Of a stretch of 64,000 bases of DNA, positions 19,204-27,785 are shown piece after piece; within the stretch, counting starts at the first letter, position 1, and each line of letters begins with the position of its first letter. This stretch comes from Candidatus Gastranaerophilales bacterium (GTDB lineage Bacteria > Cyanobacteriota > Vampirovibrionia > Gastranaerophilales > Gastranaerophilaceae), in contig CALUYD010000001.1 of assembly GCA_944324915.1 (NCBI GenBank), positions 186,001 to 250,000 on the forward strand, in the 5' to 3' direction. A program made the position numbers and the translations under genes. The notes beneath the pieces were generated by a model that was given only the letters and a program-made list of their open reading frames with translations, did no database searches and was not told where the DNA came from.

Positions 19204-19220
19204 GATATTTAATATTTATT

Positions 19221-20015
19221 TTATTGAACTTGAGCCATTTCGTCAGCTGAAGCATATACACAATGACATCCACAATCAACGTGGATAATTTCACCTGTAA
19301 CACCTGAAGATAAATCAGATAACAAGTATAAGCCTGTTTTACCAACATCTTCAAGAGTAACATTTCTTTTTAGAGGTGCTTTTGCAACTGCGGCTTTTAA
19401 CATTCTGCCAAAGCCGTCAATTCCTGAAGCAGCTAATGTTTTAACAGCGCCAGCTGAAATACAATTAACTCTAACGCCATATTTACCCATATTATCTGCT
19501 AAGTATCTTGCAGATGATTCTAGAGCAGCTTTAGCTACACCCATTACATTGTAATTTGCAACAACTTTTTCACCGCCAAGATATGTTAAAGCAAGGATTG
19601 AACCGCCTTCGTTCATAATCGGCTGAGCACATCTTGTTAAAGTAACTAAAGAATAAGCGCTAACGCCCATTGCAATATCCCAGCCTTCTTTAGATGTATT
19701 AATAAAATCACCTGTTAAATCTTCTCTTTTTGCAAAAGCAACCGCATGAACCACAAAATCAATTTTGCCGTATGTTTTTTCTAATTCTGAAAATACTGCT
19801 TTTACTTCATCTTCTTTTGTAACATCACAAGACATAATAACTTTAGCATTCATTCCCTCTGCAATCGGGCGAACACGTTTTTCCATAACTTCGCCTGCGT
19901 ATGTAAAAGCAATCTCAGCACCTGCTTCAAATAATTGTTTTGCGATACCGTATGCTATACCATGGGTATTAGAAACACCAAAAATAACACCTTTTTTACC
20001 GGTCATTAAACCCAT
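19221..20015 (-). CDS. fabI: Enoyl-[acyl-carrier-protein] reductase (NADH)
   Basis: FabI reduces trans-2-enoyl-ACP in the last step of each fatty-acid elongation cycle. The 264-residue short-chain dehydrogenase has the FabI-type cofactor loop (GVSNTHGIAYGIAKQLFEAGAE). Its catalytic pair is Tyr155-x6-Lys162 in ANYNVMGVAKAALE, and a second Tyr lies at 145. TLAASGIDGF is the flexible substrate loop. The tail (HCVYASADEMAQVQ) is slightly extended. A GGGAG ribosome binding site lies 8-9 bases before ATG. A good promoter and an upstream palindrome are described separately. It is monocistronic. Confidence 0.96.
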   Translation of the reverse strand: MGLMTGKKGVIFGVSNTHGIAYGIAKQLFEAGAEIAFTYAGEVMEKRVRPIAEGMNAKVIMSCDVTKEDEVKAVFSELEKTYGKIDFVVHAVAFAKREDLTGDFINTSKEGWDIAMGVSAYSLVTLTRCAQPIMNEGGSILALTYLGGEKVVANYNVMGVAKAALESSARYLADNMGKYGVRVNCISAGAVKTLAASGIDGFGRMLKAAVAKAPLKRNVTLEDVGKTGLYLLSDLSSGVTGEIIHVDCGCHCVYASADEMAQVQ

Positions 20016-20047
20016 ATAAAATCTCCCTTTTATCTTCTAATGGCTTA

Positions 20048-20076
20048 ATTATAATATAAAGCGAATAATTATGCAA
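20048..20076 (-). promoter_or_regulatory. Promoter of fabI
   Basis: On the minus strand, TTGCAT (20076-20071), a 17-base spacer and TATAAT (20053-20048) form a near-consensus sigma-70-type promoter about 33 bases before the fabI start codon. Confidence 0.75.
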
Positions 20077-20077
20077 A

Positions 20078-20105
20078 ACGTGAAACTTTTTATCAAATTT
20101 CACGT
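20078..20105. promoter_or_regulatory. Inverted repeat upstream of fabI promoter
   Basis: ACGTGAAA and TTTCACGT are exact inverted copies separated by 12 bases. They lie immediately upstream of the fabI -35 box. A regulator operator is the simplest reading. A short RNA hairpin on the plus strand is the alternative. Confidence 0.45.
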
Positions 20106-20136
20106 CTATTAAAGTATAAATGCCGTATTTGCTACT

Positions 20137-20168
20137 AGGCTCTTGGGGTATCAAGAGCCTTTTTTTAT
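20137..20168 (+). terminator. Intrinsic terminator with no obvious plus-strand gene
   Basis: AGGCTCTTG / CAAGAGCCT (9 base pairs, 6-base loop) is followed by eight T on the plus strand, the classical layout. Both neighbouring genes run on the minus strand; on that strand the hairpin follows the membrane-protein stop but lacks a good T-run. Confidence 0.7.
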
Positions 20169-20752
20169 TTCTTTCTGTATATCAAAATTAAAGCCAAAAT
20201 TAAGCAATATAATACAAATTCTGCTGTTTCTTCAATGCAAGAATTATGAAGATATTTTTCAGAATACATTTGAATAAATACGCAAGCAAATGAAGCTAAA
20301 AATGTCCAAACAGGAAATTTTACATTTTTAACCATTTCAATTACATCAACCCAAATCTTTTTAATTAATGCGTATAAAACACCGATTGCAATATAAATTC
20401 CAACTATAATGTGTGCTAAATAACCATATTTATAATGCGACCAAGTGTAAAATTGATCAACCGTTCCGGGTATTCTTCCAAAAATAGCTCTGCCATAGCT
20501 TAATTCTCTTGCAATCATTAAAAATAAAAGCATAGCTAAAAATGTATAAAATACTTTGTATTTTTTTGTAAATAAACAAACAACAAAACCGCCAAAAAGC
20601 GCAACAAGTTGAATATTTTCAAGCATGCTATTTTCAGGAATACTATCTAAATTAAATATTTTAATAAAAATAACACTAAAAATTAGCGCAAAAACAGCGT
20701 ATAAATTCTCTTTATGGATTTTAAAATCCACCATTTCAAAAATCTTTTTCAT
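20165..20752 (-). CDS. Integral membrane protein, function unknown
   Basis: The 195-residue protein has about five hydrophobic segments (roughly residues 17-33, 46-62, 67-85, 112-132, 146-165 and a last one at 175-193). Conserved-looking polar patches are RELSYGR and SHYKYGYLAH. It has no signal peptide beyond the first helix and no recognised transporter motif. It starts 70 bases from the divergent FlhA-like gene, so the two may share a control region. I cannot name a family. Confidence 0.72.
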   Translation of the reverse strand: MKKIFEMVDFKIHKENLYAVFALIFSVIFIKIFNLDSIPENSMLENIQLVALFGGFVVCLFTKKYKVFYTFLAMLLFLMIARELSYGRAIFGRIPGTVDQFYTWSHYKYGYLAHIIVGIYIAIGVLYALIKKIWVDVIEMVKNVKFPVWTFLASFACVFIQMYSEKYLHNSCIEETAEFVLYCLILALILIYRKK

Positions 20753-20823
20753 AACTTAATTCCTATATAAACACAACTTATATTCTATCACAAATCTATC
20801 AGATTTTATGATAAAATAAATAT

Positions 20824-22275
20824 ATGACTAAAGAATTTAAACAAGAATTTTCAATTAAATCAATCCCAACAGATGATACCGTATTATTAGAAAATACACT
20901 AAATGCAATGAGTACAACAGGTTGGGAGTTGTATTCAATATATGAAGCAGAGCAAAACTCTAAAATTGTTTATAATTGCATTTTTGTTAAAGAATCAGCA
21001 ATAGAAGACGATGAAGCCACTGATGAAATTATTAATTTCAGAAGTACGGTTGAGCGTATGATGTATTCTAAAGAAGAACCATACGAACTTTGTTTAAATT
21101 TACAGAAAAAAATTAAAGATAAAAAAGAAAAAATTGAAAAAATTAAAAGCCTCTTAGACGGCGCTAAAGACGATGAAAGAGAACTTTTAAACGAAGAAAT
21201 CAATAAAGATATTGATGAGTTAAACGACATTAAAAGAGATTTAAAAGAAATTTTAGCACCCTCTAAAATGTCAAAATTTTTAGGCGAAGAAAGATTATCG
21301 ATAAATCTTTCATCTGAAAATTATTCAATTTGCAATCCTACCGACGAGAAAAACTTATTATCTCAAACAGTTAAAATAAGACAAGAATTAACTCAAAAAT
21401 TAGGCTATATAATTCCTAAAGTACAATTTATTGAAAATACTTCATTAGATGAGTACGATTTTTCAATAAATATCCATGGAGTTCCCGTAGTAAAAGCTAA
21501 AGCATATCCTGAATACTTAGCTTTTTGGGAAGATGAGCTTAATTTTGATAAAATTCCAAAAGATGCAATAAGAGAAAAAGACCCTCTAACAAAAAGAAAA
21601 ATTCTTTGGATACCAAAGGAAGATTGTAAGAATTATTGGCTGGAAGGGCTTGAAGCAAGCGAATACATTGCAAATTATTTGGAATATTATGCAATTGTTC
21701 ATGTTGATGAAATTTTTGATTACAAAGATTTAAACAGATACGTTGAATTTGTAACAAATGAAAATGAATTTTTAACAGAAACAATTTTAGGCGATTATAT
21801 AAGCGTTTCAGAGCTTAAATATATCCTAACTCAATTAATCAGAGAAAAAGTTTCGATAAAAGATATTACATATATCTTTGAAAAATTAAATGATTTTTCA
21901 GACGACCCTAATAAAGCTGATTTATTGGATAGATTAAGAGTATCTCTATCAAGACAAATCTCACAAAGTGTTGCAAATAAAGATAAAGAAATTTTTGCTT
22001 ATGAAATTGATGATGACACTATGGAGCTTTTAGAAAAACAAACAAATAAAGATGAACATAATGTCAAAATCGATTTATCTAAATTCAGCAAATTTAAAAA
22101 AATATTGAAAGAAACAAGAAAAGATTTACTTGAGCAAAATGCCGTTCTTATTGTTAAACAACAATACAGACAAGTTATCTTCATTCTTGTTTCTCAGTTA
22201 TTTATGGATATACCTGTTATTTGCTATGAAGAAGTTAATTTAGATTATAAATTAAATATTTTAGGTAAAATTTAA
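20824..22275 (+). CDS. Soluble FlhA/SctV cytoplasmic-domain (FHIPEP) protein
   Basis: The 483-residue protein has no membrane segment. Residues 5-57 form a small domain with the GWEL motif (33-36), resembling DUF4177. Residues 85-145 are a charged coiled coil. From about 158 to the end the sequence follows the cytoplasmic domain of type III export gate proteins (FlhA, InvA/SctV): KIRQELTQKLGYIIPKVQF, then the FSINIHGVPVVKAKAYPEYL strand pair. It continues with SVSELKYILTQLIREKVSIK, the DLLDRLRVSLSRQIS helix and a closing QYRQVIFILVSQLFMDIPVI. Export gates have eight membrane helices before this domain; none is here. No flagellar or secretion gene is nearby. The role is unknown; docking of export-like substrates or a borrowed scaffold are possibilities. 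Confidence 0.82.
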   Translation: MTKEFKQEFSIKSIPTDDTVLLENTLNAMSTTGWELYSIYEAEQNSKIVYNCIFVKESAIEDDEATDEIINFRSTVERMMYSKEEPYELCLNLQKKIKDKKEKIEKIKSLLDGAKDDERELLNEEINKDIDELNDIKRDLKEILAPSKMSKFLGEERLSINLSSENYSICNPTDEKNLLSQTVKIRQELTQKLGYIIPKVQFIENTSLDEYDFSINIHGVPVVKAKAYPEYLAFWEDELNFDKIPKDAIREKDPLTKRKILWIPKEDCKNYWLEGLEASEYIANYLEYYAIVHVDEIFDYKDLNRYVEFVTNENEFLTETILGDYISVSELKYILTQLIREKVSIKDITYIFEKLNDFSDDPNKADLLDRLRVSLSRQISQSVANKDKEIFAYEIDDDTMELLEKQTNKDEHNVKIDLSKFSKFKKILKETRKDLLEQNAVLIVKQQYRQVIFILVSQLFMDIPVICYEEVNLDYKLNILGKI

Positions 22276-22276
22276 T

Positions 22277-24889
22277 CTATTTTTTACCTTCTTTCACAAC
22301 TGTATAGATATATGGTTTTGAAAAATATTTATTAGCTACTTCTATAACATCGCTTTGAGAAACTTCACCGATAAGTTTTTTATATTCTTCAAGTGCATTT
22401 AATCCATAACCTAATGAAGAAAACCAATTAAGGGTATTTGCTTCATCCATATTTGTTTCTTGAGATAATAAGAAGTTACCTAAAATCTTATCTTTAGCAT
22501 CATTTAATTCTTTTGTTGTTACCATTTCATTTTTAATAGTATCAATTTCAGCTAAAATCCCCATTTTAGCCTTATCAACGCTATTTGCATTAGTTCCTAT
22601 ATATGCAATAAAAGCACCGTCTAATACATTGGTTGATAAACTTGAACCCACCGCATAAGCAAGCCCTTGTTCTTCTCTTAATTTAGTAAATAACCTTGAT
22701 GACATGCCTTCACCTAAAATTGCATTTATTACATTTAAGGTTGCTATATCTTTTCTATTAAAAATATTTGTTGTCTTATATCCCAAAGCAAGCCAATTTG
22801 CTTGAACCTCATTTTTATATAAAACGGTTTCAATATTTTTTTGAGGATGATATTGTTCAAATTTTTGATTTTTAAAATTAAATTTTGTACCTTTTGGATT
22901 TTTCTTTATAATTTCTTCCAATTTATTTACAATATAATTCTCATCAACATCCCCAACGACTGCAATAGACATATTTTGAGGGTCAATTATGCGAGAATAA
23001 TAATTAACAATATCATCACGAGTAACTTTATTAATATTATTCAAAACAAATGTTGAATTTTGTCCGTAAATTGTATTTAAATATGCTAAACGCTTAAATT
23101 CATCAAAAACATAGCTTGATGGATTATCTGAAATTGCTTTTAATTCTTGGATTTTGCGCTCTTTAATTTTATTTATTTCATAATCTGAAAAAACAGGATT
23201 ATTAATAACTTCATTCAAAGCAACAAAAGCCTTATCCAGATTATCTTTTGTAGATTGAATAACTATTGAAAAAATATCATTTGAACTAGAAACAGATAAT
23301 TTTATTCCATTTTCATCTAAAAATGTTGCAAATTGAGAATTTGTAAAATTCTTAGAACCGGCTGTTGCACTCAATGACGCTAGCATTACAGTAGTTGGTT
23401 TTTTTTCTTGAGCTTTTGAACCTTTAATTGAAATATCTATTGCAACAATAGAATTTGTTTTTTTATTTTTTGTAATTAATGTTGCACCATTCGCTAAAAG
23501 CACTTTTTTCGTGTTATCTTTTTGCTCTAAAACCTTAACAGCGCCCCAATTTTGCTTATTTACGACATTTGAAACAGGCTTAAATGAATTTGGACGAACT
23601 ACGCTTTTTGCGTATTTATCTAAAATTATATATTTTTTTGCAACTCGCTCAATGTCATCTGGTGTAACTTTATCAATATTTTTTAAATAATTATCATAGT
23701 AATTTATATCTTTTGAAAAAGTAAAATTATAGCCTAAATCGTCTGATATATTTGAAATTGACTCACGAGAATAATATGTATCTGTTTTAATTTGATTTTT
23801 TGCTTTTGCTAATAAATTTTTATCAAAATCACCTTTTTGAATTTTTGCTAATTGCGAAAATAATTCTTCTTGCAATTTTTCTTCATTTTCAGGTTTTAAT
23901 GTGAAATAAAAATAAAATAACCCTGAATCCTTTTGAGAATAATTACCGCAATCAACGCTTAGCGCTAATTGATTTTCTTCTTTTAATTTTTGGCTTAAAA
24001 CTGAGCTTTTCCCGCTTGCAAGCATTGTTGCTAAAACATCAAGCGCATAATTATCATCGCTACCGTCAAACTTAGGAGCTAAAAACCCATACATAAGATG
24101 AGTTTTATTGATATCCATAACATCTTCTTTTATCTCAATTTTAGATATAGGTTTAATTCTTGGATAATTTATTTTAACTTGTTTTTTCTTAGTTTGCTTG
24201 AATGCTTCGCTAACTTTAGCTAATGCCTCATCTTTATTCACATCACCCACAATAACAGTAGTATAAGCATCAGGAGTATAGAATTTATTAAAATAATCAA
24301 GAATTTCTTCTCTTGTAACTGTTTCTATAACATCTCTTGTGCCTATAACGCTTCTTTTATAAGGATGATTAGATTTTGAATAAATTAAAGTATACAAATT
24401 ATCCATAACTTTTCTTGATGGAGAATCTTCGCCTTTAGATATTTCTTCTAATACAACAGGGCGCTCACGCTCAAGCTCTTTTCTTGGTATTAGAGGATTT
24501 TGAAGCATATCAGAATGTAATTTTAGCGCTAGGTCAAAATCTTTAGATGGAATTTGAATATAATAATGAGTAAAATCCTTGCTTGTTGCAGCATTTACTA
24601 TTGCGCCTTTTGAATCAAGTATTCTATCCATAGTGCCTGTCGGATAATTTTTAGTTCCTTTAAAGAATAAATGCTCTAAAAAATGGCTTATGCCTGTTGT
24701 TTTGTCATCTTCATTGATTGAGCCTGTATTAATCCAAGTATCAATTTTAACAATCGGATTATCTTTTACTTCTTTTATAACAACTTTTTGACCGGAAGGT
24801 AAAACACTATAACTCAAACCATCTTCAAGAGCTAGTGCTAAATTAAAATTTAATAAAAAAATCGCTAAAAGAAGTAATATTTTTTTCAT
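22277..24889 (-). CDS. M16 family zinc metalloprotease (two-domain, secreted)
   Basis: The 870-residue protein has a signal peptide (MKKILLLLAIFLLNFNLALA) and is probably periplasmic. The first M16 half holds the inverted zinc motif HxxEH in ISHFLEHLFFKGT (H69, E72, H73), with the distal Glu in the ERPVVLEEISKGED region. The second half (from about 460) repeats the fold without a zinc site, as in pitrilysin-like peptidases that close like a clam shell. QGLAYAVGSSLS near residue 735 is the typical R/Y substrate-binding loop. It degrades peptides. The gene ends one base from the stop of the FlhA-like gene, with no terminator visible between them. Confidence 0.93.
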   Translation of the reverse strand: MKKILLLLAIFLLNFNLALALEDGLSYSVLPSGQKVVIKEVKDNPIVKIDTWINTGSINEDDKTTGISHFLEHLFFKGTKNYPTGTMDRILDSKGAIVNAATSKDFTHYYIQIPSKDFDLALKLHSDMLQNPLIPRKELERERPVVLEEISKGEDSPSRKVMDNLYTLIYSKSNHPYKRSVIGTRDVIETVTREEILDYFNKFYTPDAYTTVIVGDVNKDEALAKVSEAFKQTKKKQVKINYPRIKPISKIEIKEDVMDINKTHLMYGFLAPKFDGSDDNYALDVLATMLASGKSSVLSQKLKEENQLALSVDCGNYSQKDSGLFYFYFTLKPENEEKLQEELFSQLAKIQKGDFDKNLLAKAKNQIKTDTYYSRESISNISDDLGYNFTFSKDINYYDNYLKNIDKVTPDDIERVAKKYIILDKYAKSVVRPNSFKPVSNVVNKQNWGAVKVLEQKDNTKKVLLANGATLITKNKKTNSIVAIDISIKGSKAQEKKPTTVMLASLSATAGSKNFTNSQFATFLDENGIKLSVSSSNDIFSIVIQSTKDNLDKAFVALNEVINNPVFSDYEINKIKERKIQELKAISDNPSSYVFDEFKRLAYLNTIYGQNSTFVLNNINKVTRDDIVNYYSRIIDPQNMSIAVVGDVDENYIVNKLEEIIKKNPKGTKFNFKNQKFEQYHPQKNIETVLYKNEVQANWLALGYKTTNIFNRKDIATLNVINAILGEGMSSRLFTKLREEQGLAYAVGSSLSTNVLDGAFIAYIGTNANSVDKAKMGILAEIDTIKNEMVTTKELNDAKDKILGNFLLSQETNMDEANTLNWFSSLGYGLNALEEYKKLIGEVSQSDVIEVANKYFSKPYIYTVVKEGKK

Positions 24890-24961
24890 TTTTAAATCCT
24901 CATAAATTCATTATAATTTTATCATTTATAATCAACATTGTCATCTTAGCCTATATAACAA

Positions 24962-24990
24962 TAAAACCCGCCTAATATAGACGGGTTTTG
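24962..24990. terminator. Intrinsic terminator below pgk
   Basis: AAAACCCG...CGGGTTTT hairpin with one mismatch in the lower stem, 25 bases beyond the pgk stop and followed on the minus strand by T-rich sequence. Confidence 0.75.
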
Positions 24991-25014
24991 AATTATTTTT
25001 AATTGTTATTTAAA

Positions 25015-26214
25015 TTAATCATCCAACGCATCAACGCCGGGAAGAACTTTACCTTCGATGAATTCTAATGAAGCTCCGCCACCTGTTGAAACGTGAGTGA
25101 AATCTTCAGCTTTCGCAAATTTCTTAGCAGCAGAAACAGAATCACCACCACCGATTACAGATACAGCGCCATTTTTAGTAGCTTCAACGATAGCTTCTAA
25201 TACAGCTTTTGTACCTTGGGCAAATTTTGGATTTTCAAAAGCACCAACAGGACCATTCATTAAGATTGTTTTTGATGATTTTAATACATCAGCAAACATT
25301 TCTCTAGATTTAGGACCGGCGTCAACCCCTTCAAATCCGTCAGGAATAGCATTGATGTCTACAAATTCATTTTTGCCGTTTCCTGAAAAATCATCAGTAG
25401 CTAAAACGTCAACTGCCATAACTAATTTAACGCCTTTATCTTGAGCTTTCTTTTCGATAGCTTTTGCAACATCCATTTGATCATCTTCACAAATAGAATT
25501 ACCGATTTTACCGCCGTTAGCTTTAACAAATGTATAAGCCATACCGCCACCGATGATTAAATTATCAACTTTATCGATTAAATTTTCTAATACACCGATT
25601 TTAGATGAAACTTTAGCACCACCAACAACAGCAGTGAATGGATGAGTTGGAGCATTAAGAGCTTCGCCTAGACATCTTAATTCTTTTTCCATTAAAAGAC
25701 CTGAAACTGCAGGTTTTAAAACTTTAGCCAATTTAGCAGTAGAAGTATGATTTCTGTGAGCTGCGCCAAATGCGTCATTTACATAAAAATCACCAAGTTT
25801 TGCTAATTCGTTAGCAAAAGTCATATCGTCATCTTTAGCTTCTTCAGCTTTATAGAAACGAATGTTTTCTAATAGCGCAACTTGACCGTCTTTTAGTGCA
25901 CTCAATTCTTCATCAGCACCATCACCTACAGGAGATTTAACAAATAAAACATCTTCACCTAAAACTTTTGATAAATGTTTTGCAGCAGGAAGTAATGAAA
26001 ATTCTAAATTCCATTCTCCTTTTGGTCTTCCCAAGTGAGCCATTAAAATAACTTTAGCACCACGTTCTGTTAAATATTTAACAGTAGGGATAATTGCTTG
26101 AATTCTTGTGTCATCTGTAACATTTTTGTTTTCATCAAGAGGAACATTAATATCAACACGAACTAAAGCGCGTTTTCCTTTGATGTCGCCTAGATCTTTA
26201 ATGGATTTTTTCAT
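25015..26214 (-). CDS. pgk: Phosphoglycerate kinase
   Basis: Pgk makes ATP in glycolysis from 1,3-bisphosphoglycerate and ADP. The 399-residue protein has the normal length. The N-terminal substrate domain holds RVDINVPLD, AHLGRPKG and DAFGAAHRNHTST. The C-terminal nucleotide domain holds VVGGAKVSSKIGVLENL, NGPVGAFENPKFAQGT and GGGDSVSAAKKF. The usual AAV after GGGDS is replaced by SAA, a mild variation. It is monocistronic here, with no gap gene nearby. Confidence 0.97.
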   Translation of the reverse strand: MKKSIKDLGDIKGKRALVRVDINVPLDENKNVTDDTRIQAIIPTVKYLTERGAKVILMAHLGRPKGEWNLEFSLLPAAKHLSKVLGEDVLFVKSPVGDGADEELSALKDGQVALLENIRFYKAEEAKDDDMTFANELAKLGDFYVNDAFGAAHRNHTSTAKLAKVLKPAVSGLLMEKELRCLGEALNAPTHPFTAVVGGAKVSSKIGVLENLIDKVDNLIIGGGMAYTFVKANGGKIGNSICEDDQMDVAKAIEKKAQDKGVKLVMAVDVLATDDFSGNGKNEFVDINAIPDGFEGVDAGPKSREMFADVLKSSKTILMNGPVGAFENPKFAQGTKAVLEAIVEATKNGAVSVIGGGDSVSAAKKFAKAEDFTHVSTGGGASLEFIEGKVLPGVDALDD

Positions 26215-26282
26215 TTTAAAACTCCTTATTTATAAATTATAAGGTCATTTTAAAATAAATATGGATATTGTTCAATATTAAA

Positions 26283-26552
26283 TTATTTAGTAAATAAACC
26301 TTTAATAGCTTCAAAAATATCCAAAAATAAATTTTTAATTATTTCCAAAAAGCTCTGCTGTTGAATTTCATCTAGCGTTCCTTCTTTTTCAAAAGAATCA
26401 TCAGGATAATCTTTAGCAAAGCCCAAATCTTGTTCATCATCATCAGCTTGTCCACGCTTAAAATAGCCTGTATTTCCTCCACCACCTGCGCAGGATTTAT
26501 GACTTGCTTGTACGTTAGACAAATTTTGCATTGGACCAAAATCAAATGACAT
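26283..26552 (-). CDS. Small Cys-Gly4 protein with amphipathic C-terminal helix
   Basis: The 89-residue protein has three parts. Residues 1-18 are polar. A glycine run follows, SCAGGGGNTGYFKRG (20-34), with the only cysteine. An acidic middle (DDDEQDLGF, DDSFEKEG) leads to an amphipathic helix at the end (FLEIIKNLFLDIFEAIKGLF, 68-87) that could lie on a membrane. No signal peptide is visible. The gene has its own start and lies between pgk and the HD-GYP gene on the same strand. I do not recognise the family. The motif and helix could fit a membrane-attached or processed peptide, which is speculative. Confidence 0.6.
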   Translation of the reverse strand: MSFDFGPMQNLSNVQASHKSCAGGGGNTGYFKRGQADDDEQDLGFAKDYPDDSFEKEGTLDEIQQQSFLEIIKNLFLDIFEAIKGLFTK

Positions 26553-26618
26553 ATTTTTTCTTCTTTCTACTATAATTATAGCAGATATTTGAACAAACTA
26601 CAAGCCAAGCGCTAATTT

Positions 26619-27725
26619 TTAAGAATTAAGCTCTCTATATAGCGTTGAATATTGCATATAAAATTCTTCCGGATTTTCTTTAGCAGCCTTAATTATAGGG
26701 CTAATTTCCACAAATTTTTTAGCTAAAACAGGGTCAAATTGAGTTCCTGCACATTTTTCAATTTCATCAATCGCTATTTCATGATCAAGCGCTTTTCTAT
26801 ATGAACGAGTTGATGTCATAGCATCATAAGTATCAGCTATTGCAATAACTCTTGCTGAAAATGGTATATCTTCGCCGGCCAAACCGTCAGGATAGCCTCT
26901 ACCGTCCCATCTTTCATGATGATGTTTAACCCCTGGGGATACTTCGTGTAATTTTTTAATACTTGAAATTAATTTTTCAGAATTAACGGGATGAGATTTC
27001 ATAACAACAAATTCATCATCAGTCAATCTTCCCGGTTTACATAAAATTGCCTGAGGAATGGCAATTTTTCCGATGTCATGTAATAAACCGGCAGTTTCTA
27101 TGCTTTCCAATTCATTTTCATCAACATTAAATTCTTTAGCTAAAATAATTGAATATAAAGTAACCCTCATAGAATGTCCGTGGGTATATGGGTCTTTAGC
27201 ATCAAGCGCTGAAGCAATGGATTTAATTGTTTTATAGAATAATTCTTTTAAATCTTTTAAAATTAATGATTTTGAGCTCGCTAAATCAAATTTATCAATG
27301 CCATTTTTAACAACTTCCTGTAATTCTTCAGGATTAAAAGGCTTTAGAATATATTGAAATAAGCTGCATTTATTAACCGCATCTGTAATTATTTCAATAT
27401 CTGAAAAACCTGTTAATAAAATTTTTATAACATCAGGCGCTATATGATTTGCTTCTTCTAAAAATTTAGTACCTTCCATAATAGGCATTTTATGGTCTGA
27501 CACTATAAGACTAACGTCATTAATGTTATTTTTTAGCGTTTCTAACCCCTCAAGTCCGTTTGAAGCAGTTAAAATTTTATACTTTCCTCTAAAAATTCTT
27601 TTTAAAAGTTGAAGATTATTAATCTCATCATCAACAATTAATATTGTATGCTCATGATGAACATTTGTCGCACTGATTAAATCTCCTACACTATTCAAAA
27701 AAAGGTCATTTTTGACATTTAACAC
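26619..27725 (-). CDS. Response regulator with HD-GYP domain
   Basis: The 368-residue regulator has a receiver domain (about 25-145) with phospho-acceptor Asp77 in LIVSDHKMP. The HD-GYP phosphodiesterase domain (about 165-345) holds LLHDIGKIAIP for HD, the metal-ligand HH in VKHHHERWDGRGYPDGLAGEDIP and the GYP triad. This family hydrolyses cyclic di-GMP to GMP. The protein therefore opposes GGDEF enzymes such as the one at the left edge of the window. No partner kinase is adjacent. The last 25 residues are an alpha-helical tail. Confidence 0.95.
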   Translation of the reverse strand: MLNVKNDLFLNSVGDLISATNVHHEHTILIVDDEINNLQLLKRIFRGKYKILTASNGLEGLETLKNNINDVSLIVSDHKMPIMEGTKFLEEANHIAPDVIKILLTGFSDIEIITDAVNKCSLFQYILKPFNPEELQEVVKNGIDKFDLASSKSLILKDLKELFYKTIKSIASALDAKDPYTHGHSMRVTLYSIILAKEFNVDENELESIETAGLLHDIGKIAIPQAILCKPGRLTDDEFVVMKSHPVNSEKLISSIKKLHEVSPGVKHHHERWDGRGYPDGLAGEDIPFSARVIAIADTYDAMTSTRSYRKALDHEIAIDEIEKCAGTQFDPVLAKKFVEISPIIKAAKENPEEFYMQYSTLYRELNS

Positions 27726-27785
27726 AACTAAATCCTCTTATGTTTCATAAGTTATAACGACACTTTTTTTAAAAACTTTAATTTT

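Noticed and set aside
25097-25444. Plus-strand open frame of 115 codons inside pgk
   Set aside because: It is a shadow of a conserved gene in another frame, with low-complexity Ser/Ala/Thr content.
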